From assembly GCA_934643185.1 (NCBI GenBank), contig CAKUBN010000007.1, positions 3,042-67,041 of the forward strand: DNA of 64,000 nt. The letters are read 5' to 3'. Source of the DNA: an uncultured Eubacteriales bacterium. GTDB taxonomy: Bacteria > Bacillota > Clostridia > Oscillospirales > Acutalibacteraceae. Under the pieces are notes generated by a model. That model made no database searches and was not told the DNA's origin. It was given only the letters and a program-made list of their open reading frames with translations. This document shows, piece after piece, positions 24,299 through 31,760 of this stretch (positions are counted from its first letter, which is position 1; each line of letters starts with the position of its first letter). The position numbers were made by a program, and so were the translations under genes.

Positions 24299-25537
24299 TT
24301 ACATGAATTTCTCTGTCCAGTTGCCGTTTCTGAACACCGGGATAACCTCGCCGTCCGGCGTGATGCCGTCAATGTTCATCGTCGCGTCGCCCACCATGAA
24401 GTCCACATGGATGACGGAATCGTTCACGCCCTTGTCGTGAATCTCATCAAGCGTATACTTGTCGTAATCCTTGATGACATTCGGGAAGCCCAAGCCAAGC
24501 GCAATGTGGCAAGAAGCGTTCTCGTCAAACAGCGTGTTGTAGAACAGAATGCCGAGGTTCGAGATGGGAGAGTCGTTCGGGATAAGCGCCAGCTCGCCGA
24601 TCTGCGCCGCGCCCTCGTCCATCGCAATCATGTGCTCCAAAAGCTCCTGGTTCTTTTCCGCCTTGCAGGAGACCGCGCGGCCGCCCTTAAACGTAATGGA
24701 GAAATTTTCAATCAAATTGCCTTGGTAAGACAGCGGCATCGTAGAAACGACCGTACCCTCTGCCTTGCCCTTCATCGGGGAGGTGAAAATCTCTTCGGTC
24801 GGCATATTCGGGTTGAAGAATGTACCGTCCAGCAGCGTTTCGCCGCCGCCCATCCACTGTGCGTCCGGGATCAGGCCGCAGGTGAAATCGGTGCCGTTCT
24901 CGCTAAAATAGTGCAGGCTCTCAAAGTGACATGCGTTCAGCTTCTCATAGCGTGCTTTGAGGGAAGCGTTGTGTGCTTTCCACGCTTCAACCGGGTCGTT
25001 ATCCTTAGAAACACGCACCGTCTGAAGGATTGCGTCCCACAGCTTCTTCACCGCCACGCTCGTGCGGTCGTTCGGGAACACCTTCTTCGCCCACTTTGCA
25101 CTCGGCACGGCGACAATCGTCCACTGGTACTTGTTTTCCATCGCGTCGCGGTACGGCTTTCTCACCTTCATACGGGCAAGGTTCGCCTTCTGCATTTTCT
25201 CAACGTTCACGCCCTTCAGGCCGTCCGGGTCGTCAGAGTCGATCCAAATGCGCACCGGCAGCTCGTCAAGCTCATACTGCATACGCGCCTTTTCCCACTC
25301 CTGCGTAGCGGAAAGCACCTTTACGCTTTCTTTCTTATAGCGCATCTTGTCAAGGTCCTGGTTCGTCCAGCGGATGTCCACCCACTTCGCACCGGCGCGG
25401 TAGGCTTCCTCCGCCACCATCAGTGCGATCTCAGACTGCGCCGTATCCGCCAAGATTACAGCGCCCTGACCCTTTTTGATGTTCACGCCCATCTTAACGA
25501 TGAGCTTTGCGTACTTTCGCAAAATCGATTTTGTCAT
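24299..25537 (-). CDS. M29 family aminopeptidase (AmpS/PepS-like)
   Basis: A 412-residue metallo-aminopeptidase of family M29. It starts LRKYAKLIVKMGVNIKKGQGAVI, as usual for the family. Probable metal-binding residues occur in FTSPMKGKAEG, ELALIPNDSPIS, CHIALGLGF and VIHVDFMVG. Such enzymes release N-terminal residues from peptides in the cytosol using two metal ions. The gene sits inside the purine operon, between purE and purM, which is unusual; no frameshift or foreign composition is apparent. Confidence 0.9.
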   Translation of the reverse strand: MTKSILRKYAKLIVKMGVNIKKGQGAVILADTAQSEIALMVAEEAYRAGAKWVDIRWTNQDLDKMRYKKESVKVLSATQEWEKARMQYELDELPVRIWIDSDDPDGLKGVNVEKMQKANLARMKVRKPYRDAMENKYQWTIVAVPSAKWAKKVFPNDRTSVAVKKLWDAILQTVRVSKDNDPVEAWKAHNASLKARYEKLNACHFESLHYFSENGTDFTCGLIPDAQWMGGGETLLDGTFFNPNMPTEEIFTSPMKGKAEGTVVSTMPLSYQGNLIENFSITFKGGRAVSCKAEKNQELLEHMIAMDEGAAQIGELALIPNDSPISNLGILFYNTLFDENASCHIALGLGFPNVIKDYDKYTLDEIHDKGVNDSVIHVDFMVGDATMNIDGITPDGEVIPVFRNGNWTEKFM

Positions 25538-25554
25538 CGTTTATCCCTCCCGAA

Positions 25555-26055
25555 TTATAGCTCGGCAACTTTCTGCTGCAAGGCTTCGTTCTTTTTCGCA
25601 ACACCCTGCTCCATATCCACCTTCATCTGGTGCAGCTGCTTCGCGATGCTCTCGTCGGAAAGCGCCAGCATCTGCGCCGCCAAAATCGCAGCATTGTCCG
25701 CGCCGTCAATCGCCACCGTCGCCACCGGAATGCCGGAGGGCATCTGCACGGTTGCAAGCAGTGCGTCAAGGCCGTCGAGCGTGGAAGACTTCACCGGAAT
25801 GCCGATGACCGGCAGCGTCGTGTGCGCAGCCAGCACGCCCGCAAGATGCGCAGCCTTGCCCGCCGCCGCAATGATAACGCCAAAGCCGTCCTTTTCCGCG
25901 TTCTTAGAGAATTCCGCCGCGGCCTCCGGTGTGCGGTGTGCGCTCATCACGCGCGCCTCCACCGGGATGCCGAACTGCTTCAATCTGCGAATCGCCGGGG
26001 AAACCACCGGAAAATCACTGTCACTGCCCATGATCACTGCAACTTTTTTGCTCAT
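25555..26055 (-). CDS. purE: N5-carboxyaminoimidazole ribonucleotide mutase
   Basis: A 166-residue PurE. The signature reads VAVIMGSDSDFPVV followed by VMSAHRTPE and IAAAGKAAHLAGV, with GIPVKSS later. The SDSDF and SAHRT motifs carry the CO2-transfer catalytic residues. No purK gene is visible in the window. It is the first protein gene of the purine operon, 51 bp after an intrinsic terminator in the leader, so its expression requires read-through. Confidence 0.95.
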   Translation of the reverse strand: MSKKVAVIMGSDSDFPVVSPAIRRLKQFGIPVEARVMSAHRTPEAAAEFSKNAEKDGFGVIIAAAGKAAHLAGVLAAHTTLPVIGIPVKSSTLDGLDALLATVQMPSGIPVATVAIDGADNAAILAAQMLALSDESIAKQLHQMKVDMEQGVAKKNEALQQKVAEL

Positions 26056-26105
26056 TGAAAATCACCGATCCTTTCAAGTTTTGCGGCGTAAAAGAAAGCA
26101 CCGCG

Positions 26106-26145
26106 AAAAAAAGAAAATAGGCTGTGCTCCAAAAACACAACCTAT
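26106..26145 (-). terminator. Leader terminator (attenuator) upstream of purE
   Basis: ATAGGTTGTG pairs with CACAGCCTAT (one G-U), followed leftward by TTTTCTTTTTTT. It begins 4 bases past the stop of a 19-codon open frame and 51 bp before purE, so it is placed as an attenuator. Confidence 0.85.
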
Positions 26146-26149
26146 GCTT

Positions 26150-26209
26150 CTAAAATTGACCGCAAAACGCCCATGCAGATACAGTAAAAATGCACATCAG
26201 TTCAGCCAT
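26150..26209 (-). CDS. Possible 19-residue leader peptide of the purine operon
   Basis: A short frame, MAELMCIFTVSAWAFCGQF, begins at an ATG preceded by a near-perfect ribosome site (GGAGGTG, 4 bases spacing) and stops just before the leader terminator. The peptide is hydrophobic with two Cys and one Trp. Neither its composition nor its position gives a purine-specific link. It may be a translated switch element or a membrane-active peptide. Translation is inferred from the ribosome site alone. Confidence 0.5.
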   Translation of the reverse strand: MAELMCIFTVSAWAFCGQF

Positions 26210-26298
26210 ATCGCACCTCCGGCACTTGCAGCCTTGAATTTTCCGTCCTTAGTCTGTCTCAAGCGACTGATAAATCAATCCAATAAGCAGACCTTTAA

Positions 26299-26470
26299 GG
26301 CAGCAAAGTATAACGTCGGTGCACAAGCTGCGCCGTCAGATCTTTCGTCAGGCTGCACGGAACACCCGCAGGCAGGCTGACGCCCGGCAAGGGGGGTTAC
26401 GGTCGGCATGGCGGAAAAAATGCAAGCAAATTGCGTGCCAAGCCGTAGGCGCACTTTATACGTTGTTGCC
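26299..26470 (-). promoter_or_regulatory. Structured 5' leader domain of the purine operon
   Basis: The expected transcription start at 26470 coincides with the 5' arm of a long closing stem: GGCA-CAA-GTATAA (26456-26470) pairs with TTATAC-TTG-TGCC (26299-26313), with two mismatches. Inside are a 9-bp CGGCTTGGC/GCCATGCCG hairpin around 26400-26445 and a CGTCAG-CTGC/GCAG-CTGACG hairpin around 26346-26383. It looks like an aptamer domain with a junction, but it does not match the purine, ZTP, PRPP or THF riboswitches or a T-box as remembered. Confidence 0.6.
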
Positions 26471-26476
26471 TTTATC

Positions 26477-26505
26477 ATTTTACGGGATTTAACGCGTTTT
26501 TTCAA
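26477..26505 (-). promoter_or_regulatory. Sigma-A promoter of the purine operon
   Basis: Read leftward: TTGAAA (26500-26505), 17-bp spacer, TAAAAT (26477-26482). It lies ~420 bp before purE. Confidence 0.75.
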
Positions 26506-26805
26506 TAGTTTTTGCCGTTTTTAGAAAAAAATCCAAAATTCTCCCCTGCTCGTGGACATGCGTTGTATACCTCGATATGTCCCCTTTCTCCGCTTCCGTC
26601 TCACCATATATCAAATACATAGCAGCACACCTTGAAATGCAAAAGGGCATTTTCACTTTACCTACGTACATTATCTCCCTCTATTCGTCAAAAAAGGCAG
26701 CTTTCCAAGTTCCCTCTGACTGAGGGAGATATACAGAGAGCTTTTATATACACAAGTCGCGCAAATCACCTTGAAAACGCATAAAACGCAAGCTCAATAG
26801 AAAAA

Positions 26806-26834
26806 ATCCTCTCCCGGCTGCGCCGGGAGAGGAT
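26806..26834 (-). terminator. Terminator after the NfeD-SPFH operon
   Basis: ATCCTCTCCCGG pairs with CCGGGAGAGGAT around CTGCG, followed leftward by TTTTTTC. It lies ~130 bp beyond the SPFH gene; a hairpin-repeat copy sits between. The stretch 26520-26800 holds only weak hairpins and no convincing gene. Confidence 0.85.
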
Positions 26835-26845
26835 AAATTGTATTA

Positions 26846-26942
26846 GCGGCAAAAGTATTTCGCCATTTGCGAATGGCGACTCAAGGCGCCGCCCTAAGAA
26901 CCCGCAAGTTTTCCGAAGAAAACTTGACGAAAGACTTTTACG
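26846..26942 (+). repeat. Intergenic modular hairpin repeat, copy A
   Basis: The order is GGCAAAAGTATTT, hairpin TCGCCATT/AATGGCGA (26860-26879), a CTCAAGGCG..GCCCTAAG block, AACCC, hairpin CAAGTTTTC/GAAAACTTG (26905-26926), then GACGAAAGACTTTT. The same order of blocks is found inverted at 54082-54200. Confidence 0.7.
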
Positions 26943-26965
26943 CCTTGCTCGCCGTAAACTCTACT

Positions 26966-27892
26966 TTACGCCTTCGGCGTTTCCGTCACAAAAATCTCCT
27001 TCGCGCTTGCGGCTAAACCTGCCATACCCTGAATCTCGGACGGAATGATAATCTTCGTCGCCTTGCCGTCCGCTACTTTCTCAAGCGCTTCAAAGCTCTT
27101 CAAGGTCAGCACAGCTTTATTCGGATCGGCTTCGTTGAGAAGCTTAATGGAATCCGCCAACGCACGTTGCACGGAGAGGATTGCCTCCGCTTCACCCTGC
27201 GCTTCTCTGATTTTCGTCTCGCGCACAGCCTCTGCACGCAGGACGGCAGATTCCTTCTGGCCTTCCGCAATGAGGATGGCGCTGCGTTTTTCGCCCTCTG
27301 CGTCCAAAATCTTCGCACGGCGCTCGCGCTCCGCCTTCATCTGCTTCTCCATCGAATCCTGAATTTCCTTCGGCGGAATGATGTTTTTCAGCTCCACGCG
27401 GTTAACCTTAATGCCCCACGCATCGGTCGCTTCATCCAGAATGACGCGAATTTTCGAGTTGATAACATCGCGCGAGGTCAGCGTGTGGTCAAGCTCCATC
27501 TCACCGATGATGTTTCTCAGCGTCGTTGCGGAAAGGTTCTCAATTGCGGAGATCGGGCGCTCCACGCCGTAAGCATACAGCTTCGAGTCCGTGATCTGGA
27601 AATACACCACCGTGTCGATCTGCATCGTGACGTTATCCTTCGTGATAACGGGCTGCGGCGGGAAATCGATGACCTGCTCTTTCAGCGAGACCTTCTTTGC
27701 AATGCGGTCAATAAACGGAATTTTCAAATGCAGGCCCGTGCTCCACGTGGCGTGGTACGCACCAAGCCGTTCAATCACGTACGCGTGTGCCTGCGGCACC
27801 ACCTTAATGTTCGCCGCGATGAGCGCAATGACAAGGCCGATGATGATGATCGCGCCCACAATGCCCCAGTTGATGTACAGTTCAAAATCCAT
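26966..27892 (-). CDS. SPFH/Band 7 (stomatin-prohibitin) membrane protein, QmcA-like
   Basis: A 308-residue protein with an N-terminal membrane helix (about residues 9-30), an SPFH domain (about 32-190) and a charged coiled-coil (MEKQMKAERERRAKILDAEG, then repeated Ala/Glu-rich turns). The family assembles rings on the inner face of the membrane and organises lipid microdomains. It follows an NfeD gene by 27 bp, the standard partnership. The end (EIFVTETPKA) is polar. Confidence 0.93.
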   Translation of the reverse strand: MDFELYINWGIVGAIIIIGLVIALIAANIKVVPQAHAYVIERLGAYHATWSTGLHLKIPFIDRIAKKVSLKEQVIDFPPQPVITKDNVTMQIDTVVYFQITDSKLYAYGVERPISAIENLSATTLRNIIGEMELDHTLTSRDVINSKIRVILDEATDAWGIKVNRVELKNIIPPKEIQDSMEKQMKAERERRAKILDAEGEKRSAILIAEGQKESAVLRAEAVRETKIREAQGEAEAILSVQRALADSIKLLNEADPNKAVLTLKSFEALEKVADGKATKIIIPSEIQGMAGLAASAKEIFVTETPKA

Positions 27893-27919
27893 GTTTTTAC
27901 CTCCAATTTCAATATCGCA

Positions 27920-28351
27920 TTAAGATGCCGTCGGTGTCACAATGAGCTTTACGCCCTCAATGCGCACCACCTGCACCTTTGTGCCTTTTTCAATGCGGAC
28001 ATCCCCCGTGCTGCGCGCGGCCCAGTCGTTGCCGAGCACCTCCACGCGTCCCCGCGCCGCAAGGTTATCGATGTCCTCTGTCACAACGGCGGTCTGCCCC
28101 ACCACGCGGTCGGCGTTCGTGTGCGTTTCCTTGTTTTGCAGAAACTTCTTCACGAGCGGACGCGTTGCCAAAAGCAGAACCAGCGTCACAATGGCGGCGA
28201 TGAGCACCTGCAGCCACACCGGCGCGCCGCACAGCTGTGCGATCATACCGGCGATGCCGCCGCCAACAAACCAGATGGAAATGAGCTGTGCGCTCATGCC
28301 CTCCAGCACCGCAGCGATCACAATGACCGCCACCCAGATCATGGTCTCCAA
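27920..28351 (-). CDS. NfeD family membrane protein
   Basis: About 143 residues: two or three N-terminal membrane helices (MIWVAVIVIAAVLEG, IWFVGGGIAGMIAQL, VLIAAIVTLVLLL), then an OB-fold domain (VGQTAVVTEDIDNLAARGRV). NfeD proteins pair with SPFH proteins such as the one encoded next. The start is uncertain: a TTG at 28351 has AAAGGGGG eight bases upstream, an ATG at 28342 follows, and an upstream ATG at 28396 gives 158 residues but only 18 bases of leader. The TTG is preferred here. Confidence 0.82.
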   Translation of the reverse strand: METMIWVAVIVIAAVLEGMSAQLISIWFVGGGIAGMIAQLCGAPVWLQVLIAAIVTLVLLLATRPLVKKFLQNKETHTNADRVVGQTAVVTEDIDNLAARGRVEVLGNDWAARSTGDVRIEKGTKVQVVRIEGVKLIVTPTAS

Positions 28352-28420
28352 AAACCATTCCCCCTTTCTCAAATCGGAGCCTTTCGGCGCTGTCATTCAA
28401 GCCCCGCGCTCCCTACCCTC

Positions 28421-28449
28421 ATCATATCGGATTTTCATAAAATATGCAA
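28421..28449 (-). promoter_or_regulatory. Sigma-A promoter of the NfeD-SPFH operon
   Basis: Read leftward: TTGCAT (28444-28449), 17-bp spacer, TATGAT (28421-28426). Confidence 0.75.
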
Positions 28450-28492
28450 GAGGTTTTTCTCTCCCGGAAAAATATTTTACACAACCTATAAA

Positions 28493-28523
28493 ATACCGCG
28501 CCCGGTTTTGCCAGGCGCGATCT
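28493..28523 (-). terminator. Probable terminator after the 28530-29156 lipoprotein gene
   Basis: CGCGCC-GG pairs with CC-GGCGCG around CAAAA, followed leftward by a weak T-rich run (GTATTTTAT). Confidence 0.6.
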
Positions 28524-28529
28524 TTCTCT

Positions 28530-29156
28530 TTATCGATTTACATGCTCCATGCTGAGCTTCACGCGCAGCCCGTCGCCGGTGTTCTGCACAGAAACCTCCA
28601 CATAGTCGCCGTCGTCGCTCATGCGGTCGTTTTCGCCCGCAAGGCTGAACCTAAACTGCACGCCGCTGCCGTTTTCGCCGCCCGCCGCGTCCTTTAAATA
28701 CGTCTCAAGCTGCGCCGCGTCATACGTTTCCTTCGTCTTTTCCGCCTGCGTGTAGCGCGTCACGGCATATGGGTCGTTAAACTGCGCCGTAAATTTCTCC
28801 ACAAACGCCTTAATTTCCGCTATGCCCGCATCGCTGTTTTCAAACGTCTTCTGCGCTTCCGCATAGCCGAACACACCCGCGCCGCCGTAGTTTGTGGCAA
28901 GATTGGTTTCCATCGTCTGCCCGCCCCACGTATAGTCCAGCGTGTAGCCATAGTCGCCGGCCTTTTGGTCGTCCTTCAGTCCCAGCGCTTTCACAGCTTC
29001 ATCCGCAGATTTTCCAAAGCACCCAAGCAGCGTTTCATTCACCGCCGCGTCCGGGTTCTCCGTCCCACCGGATGCTGCACCGTTTCCGCCCGCACAGCCC
29101 GCTAAAAGCAGTGCCGCAAGCAGCAGACACAACGCCAAAGTCCAATACTTTTTCAT
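28530..29156 (-). CDS. Lipoprotein of unknown function
   Basis: A 208-residue secreted lipoprotein. The signal peptide MKKYWTLALCLLLAALLLAG ends in the lipobox LLAGC, so Cys21 would be lipidated. A Gly/Ser/Asn-rich linker follows. The mature part has no recognised domain; it contains a YTLDYTWGG stretch and a C-terminal beta-rich segment. The start at 29156 was chosen because GGAAAGGTG precedes it and because it opens directly on the signal peptide. It has its own promoter and terminator. Confidence 0.82.
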   Translation of the reverse strand: MKKYWTLALCLLLAALLLAGCAGGNGAASGGTENPDAAVNETLLGCFGKSADEAVKALGLKDDQKAGDYGYTLDYTWGGQTMETNLATNYGGAGVFGYAEAQKTFENSDAGIAEIKAFVEKFTAQFNDPYAVTRYTQAEKTKETYDAAQLETYLKDAAGGENGSGVQFRFSLAGENDRMSDDGDYVEVSVQNTGDGLRVKLSMEHVNR

Positions 29157-29261
29157 ACGATCACCTTTCCTTTTCCGGCCAAAAAGCCGCCGTGCCAAGG
29201 CTTTTTTTGAACGTACCGAAATCGTACCCGCCTCGGCATTGTTAAATGTTTATCCAACTCA

Positions 29262-29290
29262 ATAGTAGCAAAATCGAATGCCGCTGTCAA
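29262..29290 (-). promoter_or_regulatory. Sigma-A promoter of the lipoprotein gene
   Basis: Read leftward: TTGACA (29285-29290), 17-bp spacer, TACTAT (29262-29267). Confidence 0.8.
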
Positions 29291-29340
29291 TCGGCGAAAG
29301 CGCCCATTCCATCGCACAAAACTTGTGTTTTCCTACAAAA

Positions 29341-29374
29341 ATCCCCCGCACAGGGAAACCTCTGTGCGGGGGAT
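29341..29374 (-). terminator. Terminator after groL
   Basis: A 13-bp stem (ATCCCCCGCACAG and complement), followed leftward by TTTTTG. Confidence 0.9.
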
Positions 29375-29415
29375 CAACGTTTTATGACGTTTTAATGCGG
29401 TTTAAGCGCCCTTAA

Positions 29416-31044
29416 TTAGTACATGCCGCCCATGTCCGGTGCTGCCGGAGCTGCGGGTGCCGCCGGCTCCTTGATGTCTGCCACGAGAGACTCGGTGGTC
29501 AGAACGGTGGAAGCCACGGAGGAAGCGTTCTGCAGAGCGGAACGGGTGACCTTCGTCGGGTCAACGATGCCTTCGTCGATCATGTCGCCGTAGGTATCGG
29601 TCAGTGCGTTGTAGCCGTAGCCGACCGTGTTCTTTGCCTTCAGGTGCTCAATGATGATGGAGCCCTCCAGACCAGCATTTGCTGCGATCTGGCGAACCGG
29701 CTCCTCAAGAGCCTTCAGAACGATGGCAGCGCCGGTCTTCTCGTCGCCGTCAACGGAATCGACATACGCCTTAACAGCCGGGATCGCATCGATGAGTGCA
29801 GTGCCGCCGCCAGCGACGATGCCCTCTTCAACAGCAGCCTTCGTTGCAGCCAGAGCGTCTTCAATGCGCATCTTCTGCTCCTTCATTTCGATCTCGGTAG
29901 CAGCGCCGACCTTGATGACAGCTACGCCGCCTGCGAGCTTTGCAAGACGCTCCTGCAGTTTCTCGCGGTCGAAATCGGACGTGGTGGTCTCGATCTGGCT
30001 TCTGATCTGGCTGACACGGCTCTTAATGGCCTCGCTGTCGCCTGCACCGTCAACGATGATGGTGTTTTCCTTGTCGATCTTCACCTGGCGTGCACGGCCA
30101 AGCTGGTCAACGGTGGTATCCTTCAGCTCAAGGCCCAGCTCGCTGGAGATGACCTGACCGCCGGTGAGCGTTGCGATATCGGTGAGCATTTCTTTTCTTC
30201 TGTCGCCGAAGCCCGGAGCCTTAACGCCCACGCAGGTGAACGTGCCGCGGAGCTTGTTGAGGATCAGGGTGGTCAGTGCCTCGCCCTCGATGTCCTCAGC
30301 GATGATGACGAGCTTCTTGCCGGACTGCACGATCTGCTCGAGCAGCGGCAGGATCTCCTGAATGTTGGAGATCTTCTTATCGGTAATCAGGATGTACGCG
30401 TCGTCGATGACAGCGACCATCTTGTCGGTATCGGTGACCATGTACGGCGTAATGTAGCCGCGGTCGAACATCATGCCTTCTACGACCTCGCTGTACGTCT
30501 CAGCCGTCTTGGATTCTTCAACGGTGATGACGCCGTCGGACGTGACCTTCTCCATAGCGTCAGCAATCAGGTTGCCGATCTGCTCGCTTGCGGAGGAAAC
30601 TGCTGCAACACGTGCAATGTCCTTCGTGCCGGAGACCTTCTTGGAGTTCTTCTCAATGGCCTCAACAGCGGTCTCGGTCGCCTTCTGGATGCCCTTTCTC
30701 AAGACCATCGGGTTTGCGCCTGCGGTAACGTTCTTCATGCCCTCACGGATGAGTGCCTGTGCAAGCAGGGTAGCGGTCGTGGTGCCGTCGCCTGCAACGT
30801 CGTTCGTCTTTGTTGCAACTTCCTTCACGAGCTGTGCGCCCATGTTCTCAAACGGGTCCTCAAGCTCAACTTCCTTAGCGATCGTCACGCCGTCGTTCGT
30901 GATGAGCGGTGCGCCGAACTTCTTGTCGAGCACAACGTTTCTGCCCTTCGGGCCAAGGGTGATCTTAACGGTATCTGCAAGCTTGTTGATACCGCCGAGC
31001 AATGCTTTTCTGGCTTCTTCGCCGTAAATGATCTGCTTTGCCAT
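29416..31044 (-). CDS. groL: Chaperonin GroEL
   Basis: A 542-residue 60-kDa chaperonin. The ATP site GDGTTTATLLAQAL, the N-terminal VKITLGPKGRNVVLDK and the C-terminal flexible tail ending in DMGGMY are all present. With GroES it forms the double-ring folding chamber in the cytosol. It lies 51 bp after groES in a CIRCE-controlled operon. Confidence 0.98.
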   Translation of the reverse strand: MAKQIIYGEEARKALLGGINKLADTVKITLGPKGRNVVLDKKFGAPLITNDGVTIAKEVELEDPFENMGAQLVKEVATKTNDVAGDGTTTATLLAQALIREGMKNVTAGANPMVLRKGIQKATETAVEAIEKNSKKVSGTKDIARVAAVSSASEQIGNLIADAMEKVTSDGVITVEESKTAETYSEVVEGMMFDRGYITPYMVTDTDKMVAVIDDAYILITDKKISNIQEILPLLEQIVQSGKKLVIIAEDIEGEALTTLILNKLRGTFTCVGVKAPGFGDRRKEMLTDIATLTGGQVISSELGLELKDTTVDQLGRARQVKIDKENTIIVDGAGDSEAIKSRVSQIRSQIETTTSDFDREKLQERLAKLAGGVAVIKVGAATEIEMKEQKMRIEDALAATKAAVEEGIVAGGGTALIDAIPAVKAYVDSVDGDEKTGAAIVLKALEEPVRQIAANAGLEGSIIIEHLKAKNTVGYGYNALTDTYGDMIDEGIVDPTKVTRSALQNASSVASTVLTTESLVADIKEPAAPAAPAAPDMGGMY

Positions 31045-31095
31045 AATAAATTACCTCACAATTCCAAATATCAAAATAAAGACTGAAACTCAAAA

Positions 31096-31380
31096 TTACT
31101 CAACGACTGCCAGAACGTCGGACTGACGAACGATGGTGTATTCCTCGCCGTCGATCTTCACTTCTGTGCCGGTGTATTTGCCGGTGATGACGCGGTCGCC
31201 TGCCTTCAGCTGCATAACGACTTCCTTGCCGTCTACCATGCCGCCGGGGCCTACTGCAATAACGCGGGAGATCTGCGGCTTCTCCTGTGCCGCGCTTGTC
31301 AGCACGATGCCGCTCTTTGTGGTCTCCTCTGCTTTCTCGGCCTGAATGAGTACTCTGTCTGTCAAAGGCTTAATGGTCAT
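31096..31380 (-). CDS. groES: Co-chaperonin GroES
   Basis: A 94-residue co-chaperonin that caps GroEL. It starts TIKPLTDRVLIQ and carries the mobile-loop region EETTKSGIVLTSAAQEK and VGPGGMVDGK. The start at 31380 follows GAGGTGG; a longer in-frame extension runs through the leader and is not credible. Confidence 0.97.
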   Translation of the reverse strand: MTIKPLTDRVLIQAEKAEETTKSGIVLTSAAQEKPQISRVIAVGPGGMVDGKEVVMQLKAGDRVITGKYTGTEVKIDGEEYTIVRQSDVLAVVE

Positions 31381-31539
31381 AACTTCCACCTCGGCGCCTA
31401 ATGCGCCGTATCCTTTCTCCCCGCAGTTCATAAATAAGTTTTTCGCGTGCAGCGGGGTGCGCCGCGAAACCCGCCGGGGTGCGGCCCGGTCGGTAAAGAA
31501 ATACAAGTTTAGGTCTCGGGGAGCTGTGCCGCTTACGCT

Positions 31540-31566
31540 TTAGCACTCCTTATCCCCGAGTGCTAA
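31540..31566 (-). promoter_or_regulatory. CIRCE operator (HrcA site) of groESL
   Basis: Exact match to the CIRCE element: TTAGCACTC, 9 bases, GAGTGCTAA. It overlaps the expected transcription start, ~165 bp before groES. HrcA repression of groESL follows from the known role of CIRCE; hrcA is not in the window. Confidence 0.97.
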
Positions 31567-31570
31567 ACTT

Positions 31571-31599
31571 ATTCTAATCACTTGGTCAAGAAAAGTCAA
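31571..31599 (-). promoter_or_regulatory. Sigma-A promoter of groESL
   Basis: Read leftward: TTGACT (31594-31599), 17-bp spacer, TAGAAT (31571-31576). Confidence 0.85.
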
Positions 31600-31712
31600 T
31601 AGGAAAAACGCGATTTTTTTGACTTTTAACAGTTCCGTAATAATTTTGTCCTCTGATGTCCTCTAATGTCCGCTTTTTTCACACAAAATCACCCGTAAAA
31701 AGACAAAAAACA

Positions 31713-31739
31713 GCCCCGCGGTTTTTAAAGCCGCAGGGC
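31713..31739 (-). terminator. Terminator after hydF
   Basis: GCCCTGCGG pairs with CCGCGGGGC (one mismatch), followed leftward by TGTTTTTTG. Confidence 0.85.
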
Positions 31740-31760
31740 CGTCTTTCGCAAATTATAAAT

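Noticed and set aside
26299..26470. Known purine, ZTP, PRPP or THF riboswitch, or T-box, in the purE leader
   Set aside because: CGTATAA and CCGTAA fragments recall the purine riboswitch, but the core TTTCTACC-type junction is absent; the ZTP CCGCCTGGGCA and T-box GGTGG motifs are also absent.
26489..26671. 60-codon leftward frame upstream of the purine operon
   Set aside because: It overlaps the purine promoter, has no recognisable motif and only a poorly spaced ribosome-like GGGAG.
31381..31506. N-terminal extension of GroES to 31506
   Set aside because: It covers the transcribed leader and has no ribosome site; the standard start at 31380 has one.
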